DNA from: Pseudomonas sp. DC1.2
GTDB lineage: Bacteria; Pseudomonadota; Gammaproteobacteria; Pseudomonadales; Pseudomonadaceae
Assembly (NCBI RefSeq): GCF_034351645.1
Contig: NZ_CP133782.1
Location: 4,680,001-4,744,000 of the forward strand
Reading direction: 5' to 3'
DNA length: 64,000 bases
The position numbers and the translations under genes are program-made. Position 1 is the stretch's first letter. Every line of letters begins with the position of its first letter. The notes below the pieces were generated by a model. It was not told the DNA's origin. It saw nothing but the letters and a program-made list of their open reading frames with translations, and did not search any database. This document shows, one piece after another, positions 9,166 to 17,842 of this stretch.

Positions 9166-11490
9166 TTAATTCATCCAGCCCTTGACCCAATCCATCACCG
9201 TTTCACCGGAAGCAGGGCTTTGGCCACCACAAGCAGCGCCGGGAGGCGGTTCGCTGCCGCGAATATACGGCATCTGCACGGCACCTGGGCAGTTGGCATC
9301 GGAGCCTTGCCCGGTGCGCGAATCAATCCAGGCCTGAACAATGTTGTCCGGCTTTGGCATGTCCAGGGGCAACGGGTCGGCCTTGCGCATGAAGCTGGTC
9401 CAGACCTGCAACGCGCCCGTGGCCCCCGTAAACGGGGTCTTGCCGTTGTCATCACGCCCCAGCCAAACCACCGCCAACAAGTCCTGACTGAAACCGGCGA
9501 ACCAACTGTCGCGTGAATCGTTACTGGTCCCGGTCTTGCCCGCCAACGTCAGGGTTTTCGGTAACACGTTGTAAACCGAGCTGCCTGTACCCTCACGCAT
9601 CACACGCTGCATGGCGCTCTGGATCAAATAAATAGAGGCCGGATCGAAGCGTTGCTGGATCTGGAATGGATAACGCTTGAGCGGCTCGCCCTCGGCAGTC
9701 AATACGCTGCGAATCCCGCGCATCGGCGTATTGAAACCGCCGTTGGCCAAGGTCTGGTACATGGTCGCGACTTCCATCGGCGTCAAGCCACCCGCCCCCA
9801 ACAGCATCGACGGGAACGCCGGAAACTCGCGAGTCACCCCAAGACGCGCCAATGTCTTGAGGACATTAGGCACGCCTAGCTCCAGTCCCAGACGCGAGGT
9901 CGACAAGTTGTAGGAATGCGCCAGCCCCTGGTACAGGAACACCGTGCCATGCGAACGACGGTCGTAGTTCTGCGGCTTCCAGATCTGTCCGTCCGCACCT
10001 TTTACGGTCACTGGGTCGTCCGACAGCCAACTGGTCAAGGTGTACTGGCTGGGTTTCTCAAGCGCTGTCAGATAAACCGCTGGCTTGATCAACGAGCCAA
10101 TAGGTCGCACCGCATCCAGTGCGCGGTTGAAACCGGCAAAGCTGGCCTGACGGCTACCGATCATGGCCTGAACTTCTCCCGTTTCCGGGTTGGTCACGAC
10201 CATGGCGGCTTCGACGTCCTCTGAGCCTTTGCGCCCAGCCAGGCGTTTAAAGGTGTCATTGACCGACGCTTCGGCTTTCATCTGCAGAATCGGATCGAAA
10301 CTGGTGAAAATACGCAGGCCTTCTTCGGTCAAGTCTTCGTCGCGATAGTCTTCACGAAGTTGACGCTTAACCAGATCGATAAAGCCCGGGAAAGAGCTGT
10401 CTGCCAGCTTGCCCCGCGTGGTCACACCCAACGGCATTTTCTTCGCAGCAGCAATCTGCTCAGCGCTGGCGACGCCCTGTTGCTCAAGGACATCAAGGAC
10501 CAGATTGCGCCGCTCCAGCGCCCGCTCAGGGTTACGACGCGGATTGTAATAGGACGGCCCCTTGACCATACCCACCAGCAACGCGACTTGATGCAGTTTC
10601 AGTTCAGACAAGGGCTGCGCGAAGAAGAACTGGCTGGCCAAGCCGAAACCATGCACGGCCCGCTGACCATCCTGGCCGACGAACACTTCATTGAGATAAG
10701 CCTCAAGAATTTCGCGCTTGTCGTAATGTAACTCAAGCAGCATCGCCATCATGGCTTCGGTAAGTTTGCGAGTCAGGCTGCGTTCGCTGGTCAGGTAGAA
10801 GTTCTTGACCAACTGTTGCGTCAGCGTACTGCCTCCCTGGGTCATCTTGCCCCCAGAGGTGTTGACGTAAATGGCTCGGGCAATCGACTTTGGCGACACG
10901 CCCCAATGGCTATAAAAATCCCGGTCTTCCACGGCGACCAGGGTTTCCAGCAAATACGGGGGCACCTGATCAATTTTGATCAAAATGCGATCTTCGAGAT
11001 TTTTCGGGTAAATACCGCCGATCATTAACGGCTCAAGCCGCACCACCGACAACTTCGAACCGTTGGTCGCCGAGAGTTCAGCCACATAGTCGCCGGAGAA
11101 CCGGACACGCACGGGCTGAGCCTTCTCCATGCCTTCATAGAACTGGAAGCCACGGGTATTCAAGTCGACGGTGTTGCCGTTGACCGCGGCCGCACCCGGG
11201 CCGTTGCTCACGCTTTCACGTCGATAGCCCAAGGCATCGAGTTCGGTCAGGAAGTCATCCTTGCTCAGCTTTTGGCCGGTAAACAGCTCAAGCGGGCGGG
11301 CATAAACCTTGGCCGGAATGGTCCAGCGCTTGCCGGAGAACTTCTCCTGAACCACGGCATCGAGGTAAACCGCAAACCCGGCCAGCACAACGAGGCCGAC
11401 CAGACTGAGTTTAAGGGCCCAGCCCAGCCAAGGGCGCAGGCCCCTGGAAGGTGGTTTTTTTTGGGTGCGGGGGGATCGGGTACGAGTCAT
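9166..11490 (-). CDS. mrcB: Penicillin-binding protein 1B, bifunctional transglycosylase/transpeptidase
   Basis: It polymerises and crosslinks peptidoglycan at the inner membrane. The 774-residue chain has a short basic cytoplasmic tail, one transmembrane helix (about 28-45) and a UB2H-like region. The GT51 domain follows, with its catalytic glutamate in 'VAVEDRDFYSHWGV'. The transpeptidase domain has S-x-x-K in 'RPIGSLIKPAVYL', SYN in 'AHSYNLST' and KTGT in 'LAGKTGTSNDSRDSWF'. It heads the operon with lpoP and yqcC, giving enzyme and activator together. Confidence 0.97.
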   Translation of the reverse strand: MTRTRSPRTQKKPPSRGLRPWLGWALKLSLVGLVVLAGFAVYLDAVVQEKFSGKRWTIPAKVYARPLELFTGQKLSKDDFLTELDALGYRRESVSNGPGAAAVNGNTVDLNTRGFQFYEGMEKAQPVRVRFSGDYVAELSATNGSKLSVVRLEPLMIGGIYPKNLEDRILIKIDQVPPYLLETLVAVEDRDFYSHWGVSPKSIARAIYVNTSGGKMTQGGSTLTQQLVKNFYLTSERSLTRKLTEAMMAMLLELHYDKREILEAYLNEVFVGQDGQRAVHGFGLASQFFFAQPLSELKLHQVALLVGMVKGPSYYNPRRNPERALERRNLVLDVLEQQGVASAEQIAAAKKMPLGVTTRGKLADSSFPGFIDLVKRQLREDYRDEDLTEEGLRIFTSFDPILQMKAEASVNDTFKRLAGRKGSEDVEAAMVVTNPETGEVQAMIGSRQASFAGFNRALDAVRPIGSLIKPAVYLTALEKPSQYTLTSWLSDDPVTVKGADGQIWKPQNYDRRSHGTVFLYQGLAHSYNLSTSRLGLELGVPNVLKTLARLGVTREFPAFPSMLLGAGGLTPMEVATMYQTLANGGFNTPMRGIRSVLTAEGEPLKRYPFQIQQRFDPASIYLIQSAMQRVMREGTGSSVYNVLPKTLTLAGKTGTSNDSRDSWFAGFSQDLLAVVWLGRDDNGKTPFTGATGALQVWTSFMRKADPLPLDMPKPDNIVQAWIDSRTGQGSDANCPGAVQMPYIRGSEPPPGAACGGQSPASGETVMDWVKGWMN

Positions 11491-11607
11491 GGCGGCGGAT
11501 TATACGCACTTTATTCAGACTCAACAGACGCCTGCCAAGGTTTGCGTCAGGCGGACTTACAGCCATAATGGCGACCAAGAATTTTCCCAGACTCTGAAGG
11601 ATCGCCC

Positions 11608-13164
11608 GTGAGCCAGTCCCTGATCGCCGCCCTGCAAAACCCGGCCCTCTACCCGCATCCCGTTGACGGGTTCCACGTTATCGAGACTCACATTTCCTGG
11701 GTGCTGCTCACCGGCCCCTACGCTTATAAAGTGAAGAAACCTGTCAACTTCGGCTTCCTCGACTTCACCAGCCTCGACGCTCGCGAGCATTTCTGTGGTG
11801 AGGAGCTACGCCTGAACCAACGCCTGACCAATGATCTGTATCTGGAAGTGTTACCGATCACTGGCAGCACCGAGGCACCACAACTGGGCGGCGACGGACC
11901 AATCGTCGAGTTCGCTCTGAAAATGCGCCAATTCCCACAAAGCCAACTGCTCAGCACATTACAAGCCAATGGCGAATTGACCACTGCGCACATTGACGAG
12001 ATGGCCGCACAAATCGCCCAGTTCCACCTCTCCACGCCCAAAGTCCCCGCCGAACACGAGGCTGGCACCCCGGACAGCGTCATGGCGCCAGTACGCCAGA
12101 ACTTCGAACAGATCCTGCCTTTCCTCAGCGAGAAAGCCGATCTTTTGCAACTCGATGCCTTGCAAGCCTGGGCTGAAAGCAGTTTCGAACGCCTCAAGCC
12201 GCTGTTCGCCCAGCGTAAGGCCGCAGGTTTTGTCCGCGAATGCCACGGTGACATCCATCTGGGTAACGCCACCGTGATCGAGGGCAAAGTCGTGATCTTC
12301 GATTGCATCGAATTCAACGAGCCGTTCCGCTTCACCGACGTCTACGCCGACACTGGCTTTCTGGCGATGGACCTTGAAGACCGTGGCCTGAAGAGCCTGG
12401 CACGGCGTTTTATCAGCCAGTACCTAGAGCTGACCGGCGACTACCAAGGCCTTGAACTGTTGAACTTCTACAAAGCCTACCGCGCATTGGTTCGTGCCAA
12501 GGTTGCCCTGTTCAGCATGCCTGCCGAAGCCGATCCGGTGCAACGCGCTACCACCCTGCGCCAGTACCGCAACTACGCCAACCTGGCGGAAAGCTACAGC
12601 ACCATTCCTTCGCGCTTCATGGCCATCACCCACGGCGTCTCCGCTGTCGGCAAGAGCCACGTGGCGATGCGCCTGGTTGAAGCGCTGGGTGCGGTTCGCC
12701 TGCGCTCCGATATCGAACGCAAGCGCCTATTCGGCGAGCAGGCCGTTGCGAACGATCTACAAGCCGGCATCTATAGTGCTGATGCCAGCGCGGCGACCTA
12801 CGCCCGCCTGCATGAGATTGCCGCCGTGATTCTGCGTGCCGGTTTCCCGGTGGTAATCGATGCCACCTACCTCAAGCGCGATCAACGTGACGCTGCGGCA
12901 AAAATTGCCGAGGCCACCGGTGCTCCGTTCCTGATCCTGGACTGCAACGCACCGCAAGCCGTGATTGAAAGCTGGCTGGGCCTGCGCCAGGCCGATAAAA
13001 AAGATCCTTCCGACGCAAACCTGGCGGTTATCGCAGCGCAACAAGCAACCCGAGAGGCGCTGACGCCCGCCGAGATCCTTTGCAGCAAACGCGTCCAGAC
13101 TAATGAAAGTGGAACCCTGGATACCGTTGTGGCGCAGATTCGTCAGCGTCTGCCCGGCCTCTAA
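11608..13164 (+). CDS. Fusion of an aminoglycoside-phosphotransferase-like domain and an AAA_33/zeta-type P-loop kinase domain
   Basis: The 518-residue protein has two halves. The N-terminal half carries an APH-family kinase loop 'CHGDIHLGN' (about residue 210) with a downstream acidic metal motif ('FDCIEFNE'). The C-terminal half has a Walker A 'GVSAVGKSHVAM' (about 347) followed by 'VVIDATYLKRDQRDAA', typical of the AAA_33/polynucleotide-kinase-like family. Such fusions are widespread in proteobacteria and have no established substrate; antibiotic resistance should not be assumed. The GTG start has GAAGG nine bases upstream. It is divergent from mrcB, about 117 bp away. Confidence 0.85.
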   Translation: MSQSLIAALQNPALYPHPVDGFHVIETHISWVLLTGPYAYKVKKPVNFGFLDFTSLDAREHFCGEELRLNQRLTNDLYLEVLPITGSTEAPQLGGDGPIVEFALKMRQFPQSQLLSTLQANGELTTAHIDEMAAQIAQFHLSTPKVPAEHEAGTPDSVMAPVRQNFEQILPFLSEKADLLQLDALQAWAESSFERLKPLFAQRKAAGFVRECHGDIHLGNATVIEGKVVIFDCIEFNEPFRFTDVYADTGFLAMDLEDRGLKSLARRFISQYLELTGDYQGLELLNFYKAYRALVRAKVALFSMPAEADPVQRATTLRQYRNYANLAESYSTIPSRFMAITHGVSAVGKSHVAMRLVEALGAVRLRSDIERKRLFGEQAVANDLQAGIYSADASAATYARLHEIAAVILRAGFPVVIDATYLKRDQRDAAAKIAEATGAPFLILDCNAPQAVIESWLGLRQADKKDPSDANLAVIAAQQATREALTPAEILCSKRVQTNESGTLDTVVAQIRQRLPGL

Positions 13165-13177
13165 GAAACTATTTCAA

Positions 13178-13203
13178 CCGTGAAGCCTTCGCTGGCTTCA
13201 CGG
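13178..13203 (+). terminator. Hairpin after the APH/kinase fusion gene
   Basis: A perfect 10-bp stem CCGTGAAGCC/GGCTTCACGG with a six-base loop lies 13 bp after the stop codon. It is not followed by a T run, so it may be a weak terminator or an mRNA 3'-end stabiliser. Confidence 0.5.
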
Positions 13204-13255
13204 CTGCCGAATAGTGGCACTATACTGGCGCCATAAAACCAACAGGTGATGCGAC

Positions 13256-13600
13256 ATGAGCCAGCCAAAACTTCTCGACACCCCGCTTTATGCCTTATTG
13301 CACAAAGACGACATTGCAGGCTTCAACAAACAACGCCCTCACGACGGCCCTATCGACATGACCGGCGGAGATTTCCGTGGGCTTGATCTGCGTGAACTGC
13401 ACGCCGACGGCGTTGACTTTACCGATGCCTATTTCCGCTCAGCCGACCTGCGCGGCATCGACTTTCGCAATGCGTCCCTGGAAGGCGCAAGCCTCGCTCA
13501 TGCGCAAATCTCCGGCGCCTACTTCCCGCCAGAGCTGAGTGCTGACGAGATTCTGATGTCAATGAATTTCGGTACGCGCCTGCGTTACCGCACTCGCTAA
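13256..13600 (+). CDS. Pentapeptide-repeat protein
   Basis: The 114-residue protein contains about seven tandem A(D/N)LxX-type pentapeptides between residues 40 and 95 ('GGDFRGLDLRELHADGVDF', 'SADLRGIDFRNASLEGASLA'). These are expected to form a short right-handed beta-helix. No transmembrane segment or signal is visible, so it is likely cytoplasmic. It is too short to resemble Qnr-type gyrase protectors closely, and its function is unknown. It stands alone on the plus strand; a hairpin without a T tract lies 22 bp after the stop. Confidence 0.85.
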   Translation: MSQPKLLDTPLYALLHKDDIAGFNKQRPHDGPIDMTGGDFRGLDLRELHADGVDFTDAYFRSADLRGIDFRNASLEGASLAHAQISGAYFPPELSADEILMSMNFGTRLRYRTR

Positions 13601-13621
13601 AAGCAGCAGTCACCGACCAAA

Positions 13622-13645
13622 CCAGCGCTTCCCACTTAGCGCTGG
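13622..13645 (+). terminator. Hairpin downstream of the pentapeptide gene
   Basis: An 8-bp stem CCAGCGCT/AGCGCTGG with an eight-base loop lies just after the stop codon. There is no T run, so termination is only a possibility. Confidence 0.4.
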
Positions 13646-13840
13646 ATGCTGCATGCGCCAGCTAAAAATCTCACCCTGAGCCCATCTCCTGCCCCGCGAG
13701 CGGGCGTTCATGCGCCTCAATGAGTTTGTCGCTTAGAAGCTTTTGCGTCGAAAACGACCAAACAAACGCGCTTTTCCTACTGATGTCTACACTCCTCAGA
13801 AGCTCGCCCACGCACCGTTCGGCCGTCGCAAGGAGGCTTG

Positions 13841-14113
13841 ATGAATGATGAACTGCAGCACCTGAAGAATCTTGGCAAGACGTCGGCGCAGTGGCTACAC
13901 GCCGTGGGCATCCACAGCGCATCGGACCTCCGTCGCCTGGGGGCGGTGGATGCTTATCGGGCCGTGCGCACCCGCGGGTTCCGGGCCTCCAAGGTGTTGT
14001 TGTATGCAATCGAAGGCGCGCTAATGGATGTGCATTGGAACGACATTCCCGCTGAGCGCAAAGACGCCTTGAATAAACAGCTTGAGGCCATCTCTTCACG
14101 TCATAAGAATTGA
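13841..14113 (+). CDS. TfoX/Sxy C-terminal-domain protein
   Basis: The 90-residue protein consists only of the helical TfoX_C domain: 'LKNLGKTSAQWLHAVGIHSASDLRRLGAVDAYR', a helix-hairpin-helix-like fold, then 'GFRASKVLLYAIEGALMDVHW'. In full TfoX/Sxy, a competence and CRP coactivator, this follows an N-terminal domain that is absent here. Such stand-alone C-domains are common in Pseudomonas. AGGAGG four bases before the ATG at 13841 fixes the start. It lies 15 bp before the cNMP-binding gene, with which it is probably co-transcribed. Confidence 0.85.
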   Translation: MNDELQHLKNLGKTSAQWLHAVGIHSASDLRRLGAVDAYRAVRTRGFRASKVLLYAIEGALMDVHWNDIPAERKDALNKQLEAISSRHKN

Positions 14114-14128
14114 ACAGGCACTGCTGTC

Positions 14129-14929
14129 ATGTACCTACTCGGGGAACGGCCGGCTTACGCCGACACACTGATCCATCAACTGCAAAACATTCCAGCCCTG
14201 TTGCTCAAGGGCTTATCACCCTGTGGCCCGGCGTTGGCGCTTGAGGCGACCGATGACTTGGCGGCAGCGCTGCCCGAAGATCAACTGTTCTTGCTCGACA
14301 CTGGCGTGATCCATGGCTGCGTGGACGAGCGAGCACTGTTCTATCTGCACGAAGGGGATCTGGTCGGTCTGCGCCAAGGCATGGAGTTGCCGCGTTGCCG
14401 TTTACGCAGTGATAGCCCTCTCTCATTGACACCTTACTGGCGAACCGAATGCTTTCAGCATATCTATGCCGACTCGCAGCGGGCGGAGCTGTTCGTGAAG
14501 TACCTGGTGGGCCAGACCGCCCTGCTCTCCGATGCGATAGCCCGCCTGAAACAACCAGAATTTCGCAGCACCAATGGCTTTCAGCGCGTAACCAACGGCG
14601 CAGTGCTGATTCAGCAAGGTGATGAGGCAGATCACGTGTTCGTCATTATTGAAGGGCACGCAGAGGCCTTTGTCGACGGGCATAAGGTGGGCGACGTACC
14701 AAAGGACGAGATTTTCGGCGCGATGGCGGTGTTCACCGGAGAGAAACGTAACGCAAGTGTGATCGCCAGTGAGCCAAGCACCGTGATGTTGATCCCCAAG
14801 GATCAATTCCTGAGCCTGACTCAAAGCAATCCAAGGATTGCCCACAGCCTGATTGAAAGCATGGCTCGACGCATAGACCTACTGAACAAACAGATCATTC
14901 AACTGAGTTCCCGCGAAACGAGAGACTGA
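14129..14929 (+). CDS. Cyclic-nucleotide-binding domain protein, CbpA-like
   Basis: The 266-residue protein has an N-terminal region of unclear fold and a C-terminal cNMP-binding domain (about 150-250, 'VLIQQGDEADHVFVIIEGHAEAFV'). No helix-turn-helix follows, so it is not a CRP-type regulator. P. aeruginosa CbpA (PA4704), a Vfr-regulated polar cAMP-binding protein, sits at the same position next to prrF, so this is its likely ortholog. The phosphate-binding cassette reads 'FGAMAVFTGEKRNASV': the arginine is kept, but the usual glutamate after FG is alanine, so ligand binding may be altered. Confidence 0.8.
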   Translation: MYLLGERPAYADTLIHQLQNIPALLLKGLSPCGPALALEATDDLAAALPEDQLFLLDTGVIHGCVDERALFYLHEGDLVGLRQGMELPRCRLRSDSPLSLTPYWRTECFQHIYADSQRAELFVKYLVGQTALLSDAIARLKQPEFRSTNGFQRVTNGAVLIQQGDEADHVFVIIEGHAEAFVDGHKVGDVPKDEIFGAMAVFTGEKRNASVIASEPSTVMLIPKDQFLSLTQSNPRIAHSLIESMARRIDLLNKQIIQLSSRETRD

Positions 14930-14984
14930 AGCCCAGGCAACACCGGGCCTTGCGCTAGTTTTTAAAGAAATGAAAAATCAACGG

Positions 14985-15012
14985 TTGACATGGTAATGAG
15001 AATCGCTATGAT
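14985..15012 (+). promoter_or_regulatory. prrF promoter with overlapping Fur box
   Basis: TTGACA (14985-14990), a 16-bp spacer and TATGAT (15007-15012) form a near-consensus sigma-70 promoter. A 19-bp element at 14992-15010 matches the Fur consensus at 14 of 19 positions by my alignment and covers the spacer and most of the -10. Iron-loaded Fur would block transcription, as known for prrF. Confidence 0.88.
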
Positions 15013-15018
15013 TACCAC

Positions 15019-15132
15019 CACTGGTCGCGAGACCAGTCGATATTCTGAAAAGCCCTTGGTTCGGACTCTCAGATTATCTCCTCATCAGGCTAATCACGGT
15101 TATTTGACCCGGCTCTTGCCGGGTCTTTTTTT
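15019..15132 (+). ncRNA. prrF: PrrF iron-responsive small RNA
   Basis: About 114 nt begin near 15019 with CACTGGTCGCGAG. They contain the conserved PrrF core around 15050-15100 (CCCTTGGTTCGGACTCTC and the following ATTATCTCCTCATCAGGC) and end in a terminator. PrrF is the pseudomonad functional analogue of RyhB: with Hfq it represses mRNAs of iron-using proteins when iron is scarce. Its position between the CbpA-like gene and phuW matches P. aeruginosa. Only one copy is here, whereas P. aeruginosa has two in tandem. The 5' end is inferred from the promoter. Confidence 0.93.
15106..15132 (+). terminator. prrF terminator
   Basis: The 8-bp stem GACCCGGC/GCCGGGTC with a four-base loop is followed by seven T residues. 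Confidence 0.92.
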
Positions 15133-15154
15133 GCCGGTAGAAAAGACACAGGGC

Positions 15155-16015
15155 CTAGTTTCTTAGCGGCTTGCCCATTTGCTCGCGCATCTGCGCACAG
15201 TAATCCGGTGTCGGCGTGGAGGGTGTGTACCAGACGTAATCCGCCATGGCCGGCGTGACGGTACTGCCCTGCTGCGCCAGCATCAATACGGTTGGCACTT
15301 CGGACTGCCGCAGATCAAGCACATGAATCGGTACGCCGACATCCTTGCGCGCGTGATAAGCACCGGCAAACAACAGTGCCGGTGTTGGCGACGCCAGTAA
15401 TCGCTCGGCCATTCGCCGATCACGCTGCTGCTGCACGGCCAGCATCGCCGGCACCTGTGATTCAGGCAGCAAGCCGCAATGAGAACGGCTGATTTGCTCA
15501 CGTAACTCATCCTGGACCGACGCAGCATTGACGCGTGAACCGCTCAAAGTCGGCGGCTGAGCGTAAAAGGCACGCACCTCGGCGTTGTCCAGATTGGCCG
15601 CCAGCAGCGGATAAGGCTGAGTCAGGGCGAAACGCACAATCGGCCCGTACAAACGCCAGTCCCAACCCTCTTGCCACGCCAACGCAGCGGGCAGATTGCG
15701 CGGTGGCCTGGATGCGTGTCTGACATCGTCGACCCGCCGTTGTTGATCAGGCGTCAGCATCTCCAACAACAGACTGCCTTGAGGCCGTTGTGCGCCCAAT
15801 GCCTTTAGCAACCACAGTTGCAGTTCATGATGATCGCGGTTGTCGTGCTGTTCACCGACGATCAGCAGTGAAGCCTGGGCCAAACGCACCACCAGCTCCT
15901 CGGCGGTCAATGTTTGGCCGCTGCGCAAGTCGCGGATCTGGCTCGTGACCGGCGGCGCTGATCCTAGCTGGCAGGCACTCAGCAACAGCACCGCCAGCAG
16001 TAAAATCCCACGCAT
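15155..16015 (-). CDS. phuW: ChaN-family heme-binding lipoprotein, PhuW-like
   Basis: The 286-residue lipoprotein has a short signal peptide ending in a lipobox with 'LLSA-C'. The ChaN/DUF399 domain follows, with 'LLIVGEQHDNRDHHELQLWLL' and 'LFAGAYHARKDVGVPIHVLD'. Campylobacter ChaN binds heme, and phuW is the last gene of the P. aeruginosa phu heme operon, so a role in heme handling in the envelope is inferred. The ATG at 16015 is preferred over a GTG at 16024 because GAGGTG lies at the right distance. It lies 22 bp after hmuV in the same operon. Confidence 0.85.
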   Translation of the reverse strand: MRGILLLAVLLLSACQLGSAPPVTSQIRDLRSGQTLTAEELVVRLAQASLLIVGEQHDNRDHHELQLWLLKALGAQRPQGSLLLEMLTPDQQRRVDDVRHASRPPRNLPAALAWQEGWDWRLYGPIVRFALTQPYPLLAANLDNAEVRAFYAQPPTLSGSRVNAASVQDELREQISRSHCGLLPESQVPAMLAVQQQRDRRMAERLLASPTPALLFAGAYHARKDVGVPIHVLDLRQSEVPTVLMLAQQGSTVTPAMADYVWYTPSTPTPDYCAQMREQMGKPLRN

Positions 16016-16037
16016 AGTTCTCACCTCGATGAATGAC

Positions 16038-16805
16038 TCAGCGGGCGATGATTAATGGATGCCCGCGCTCCGGATGCGGCTGTACCAGCACTTCCAGGCC
16101 GAACACTGCTTTGAGCGGCCCCGGACGCAGCACTTGCTCCGGCGTATCCAGCGCCACCGGACGCCCTCTTTGCAGCAGTAATATGCGGTCACAGTAACGC
16201 GCCGCCAAATTCAGATCATGCAGAATCACCAACACAGAGGCCCCCTGATCGGCAAACTCGCGCACGGCTTGCAGGGTGGTGTGCTGATGCAGCGGATCAA
16301 GCATGGACGTTGGCTCATCCAGCAGCAACGTCTGCCCAGCCGCACCGGGCCAAAGTTGCGCCAGTACGCGTGCCAGATGTACCCGTTGACGCTCACCGCC
16401 GGACAGGGCCAGATAGCTGCGCCCTTGTAAATGCCCAACATCCGCCGCGAGCATTGCCGCCGCGACTATCTCGTCATCGCGCACTCGGCCACTTTGGTGG
16501 GGCAAACGGCCCATGCCCACCACCTCCTCAACGCGAAAAGCGAAGTCCAGGGTCGAAACCTGCGGCAATACCGCCAGACGCCTGGCTCGTTGCGCCCCGG
16601 CCCAGTGGATCAGCTCATGGTCATCAAGCCAGACGTGCCCTTCATCGGGCTGTAACTCACCACACAGGGCCGCGAGCAAGGTGCTCTTGCCGGCACCGTT
16701 CGGACCCAGCACGCCAAGGACCTGGCCCGGTTCAAGTTGCAGATCAATGTCCGCGAGGACCATCTTGTCGCCCCGACGGATGTTCAAACGTTGCGTTCGC
16801 AGCAT
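16038..16805 (-). CDS. hmuV: Heme ABC transporter ATP-binding protein
   Basis: The 255-residue ATPase drives heme import across the inner membrane. It has Walker A 'GPNGAGKST', signature '[18 protein letters not shown]', Walker B '[12 protein letters not shown]' and the switch histidine in '[15 protein letters not shown]'. The start overlaps the hmuU stop by one base (TGATG). It belongs to the FepC/BtuD/HmuV subfamily; the heme assignment rests on the operon context with HmuT, HmuU and ChaN. Confidence 0.92.
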   Translation of the reverse strand: MLRTQRLNIRRGDKMVLADIDLQLEPGQVLGVLGPNGAGKSTLLAALCGELQPDEGHVWLDDHELIHWAGAQRARRLAVLPQVSTLDFAFRVEEVVGMGRLPHQSGRVRDDEIVAAAMLAADVGHLQGRSYLALSGGERQRVHLARVLAQLWPGAAGQTLLLDEPTSMLDPLHQHTTLQAVREFADQGASVLVILHDLNLAARYCDRILLLQRGRPVALDTPEQVLRPGPLKAVFGLEVLVQPHPERGHPLIIAR

Positions 16806-17842
16806 CAGGTACGCCCTCGCAGCAACAAATACAGGAAGAAAGGCGCACCAATAAACGCAGTGACAATCCCGATGGGCAACTCGGCCGGCGCCAACACCAT
16901 TCGGGCCACAAGGTCGGCGAACAACAACAGACTCGCGCCCGCCAGCACCGAGCCCGGCAACAACACTCGATGATCGGGGCCGGCCAGCAATCGCACCAGA
17001 TGCGGTACAACCAACCCCACAAACCCGATCATCCCGGCAGCCGCGACCGCCGCCCCCACCCCCAGCGCCGTGCAGAACACCAATTCACGCTTGAGTTTCT
17101 CAACGTCAATGCCCAAGTGACCGGCCTCTGACTCTCCCAGCAGCAGCGCATTCAATGCCTTGGCCCGACGCGGCAGCCACAGCGCGACACTGACGCTGAT
17201 CAGCAGCAACGGCCAGAGCCGCGAGTAACTGGCACCATTGAGGCTGCCCAGGTTCCAGAACGCCAGCGTGCGGAGCGTCGCGTCATCCGCCAGGTAGGTG
17301 AACAAACCTACCGCCGAGCCGGCCAGAGCCGTCAACGCGATGCCCGCCAACAACATGGTCGCGACATTGGTTTGCCCGTTGCGTCGACCCAATCGATACA
17401 CCAGCGCCGTCACACCAAGCCCGCCGAGAAACGCACACAACGATAAAAGATACGGACCAAAAGCCTCAGGTAACCCGCCAAACGCCGAGCCGCCGACAAT
17501 CGCAATCGCTGCCCCCAAGGCCGCGCCACTGGAGACACCGACCAATCCAGGGTCGGCAAGGGGATTACGAAACAAACCCTGCATTGCCACGCCGGACAGC
17601 GCCAGCACGCCGCCCACCGCCAGGCCGAGCAAAGTGCGTGGAAGGCGAATCTGTCCAACAATAAGTTCGGCCTGCTCCAGCCCCTCGGGAGCAATCGGCA
17701 TGCCCATCAGCCGCAAGGCTGCGCGCAAGGTATCCAGCAGCGGCAAGCTCACCGGCCCCAGCGCCAACGACAACCAAATCGCTAACAAACACAGCAGGCT
17801 CAGGCCAACAAACAAAGTACGGGGTTTAACCAAAGTATTCAT
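16805..17842 (-). CDS. hmuU: Heme ABC transporter permease, FecCD family
   Basis: The 345-residue FecCD/BtuC-type permease has about ten hydrophobic helices. It carries the family signatures '[29 protein letters not shown]' (given in part) and '[20 protein letters not shown]', the latter near the coupling loop that contacts the ATPase. The ATG at 17842 overlaps the hmuT stop by four bases (ATGA). It is part of the hmuT-hmuU-hmuV-phuW operon. Confidence 0.92.
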   Translation of the reverse strand: MNTLVKPRTLFVGLSLLCLLAIWLSLALGPVSLPLLDTLRAALRLMGMPIAPEGLEQAELIVGQIRLPRTLLGLAVGGVLALSGVAMQGLFRNPLADPGLVGVSSGAALGAAIAIVGGSAFGGLPEAFGPYLLSLCAFLGGLGVTALVYRLGRRNGQTNVATMLLAGIALTALAGSAVGLFTYLADDATLRTLAFWNLGSLNGASYSRLWPLLLISVSVALWLPRRAKALNALLLGESEAGHLGIDVEKLKRELVFCTALGVGAAVAAAGMIGFVGLVVPHLVRLLAGPDHRVLLPGSVLAGASLLLFADLVARMVLAPAELPIGIVTAFIGAPFFLYLLLRGRT

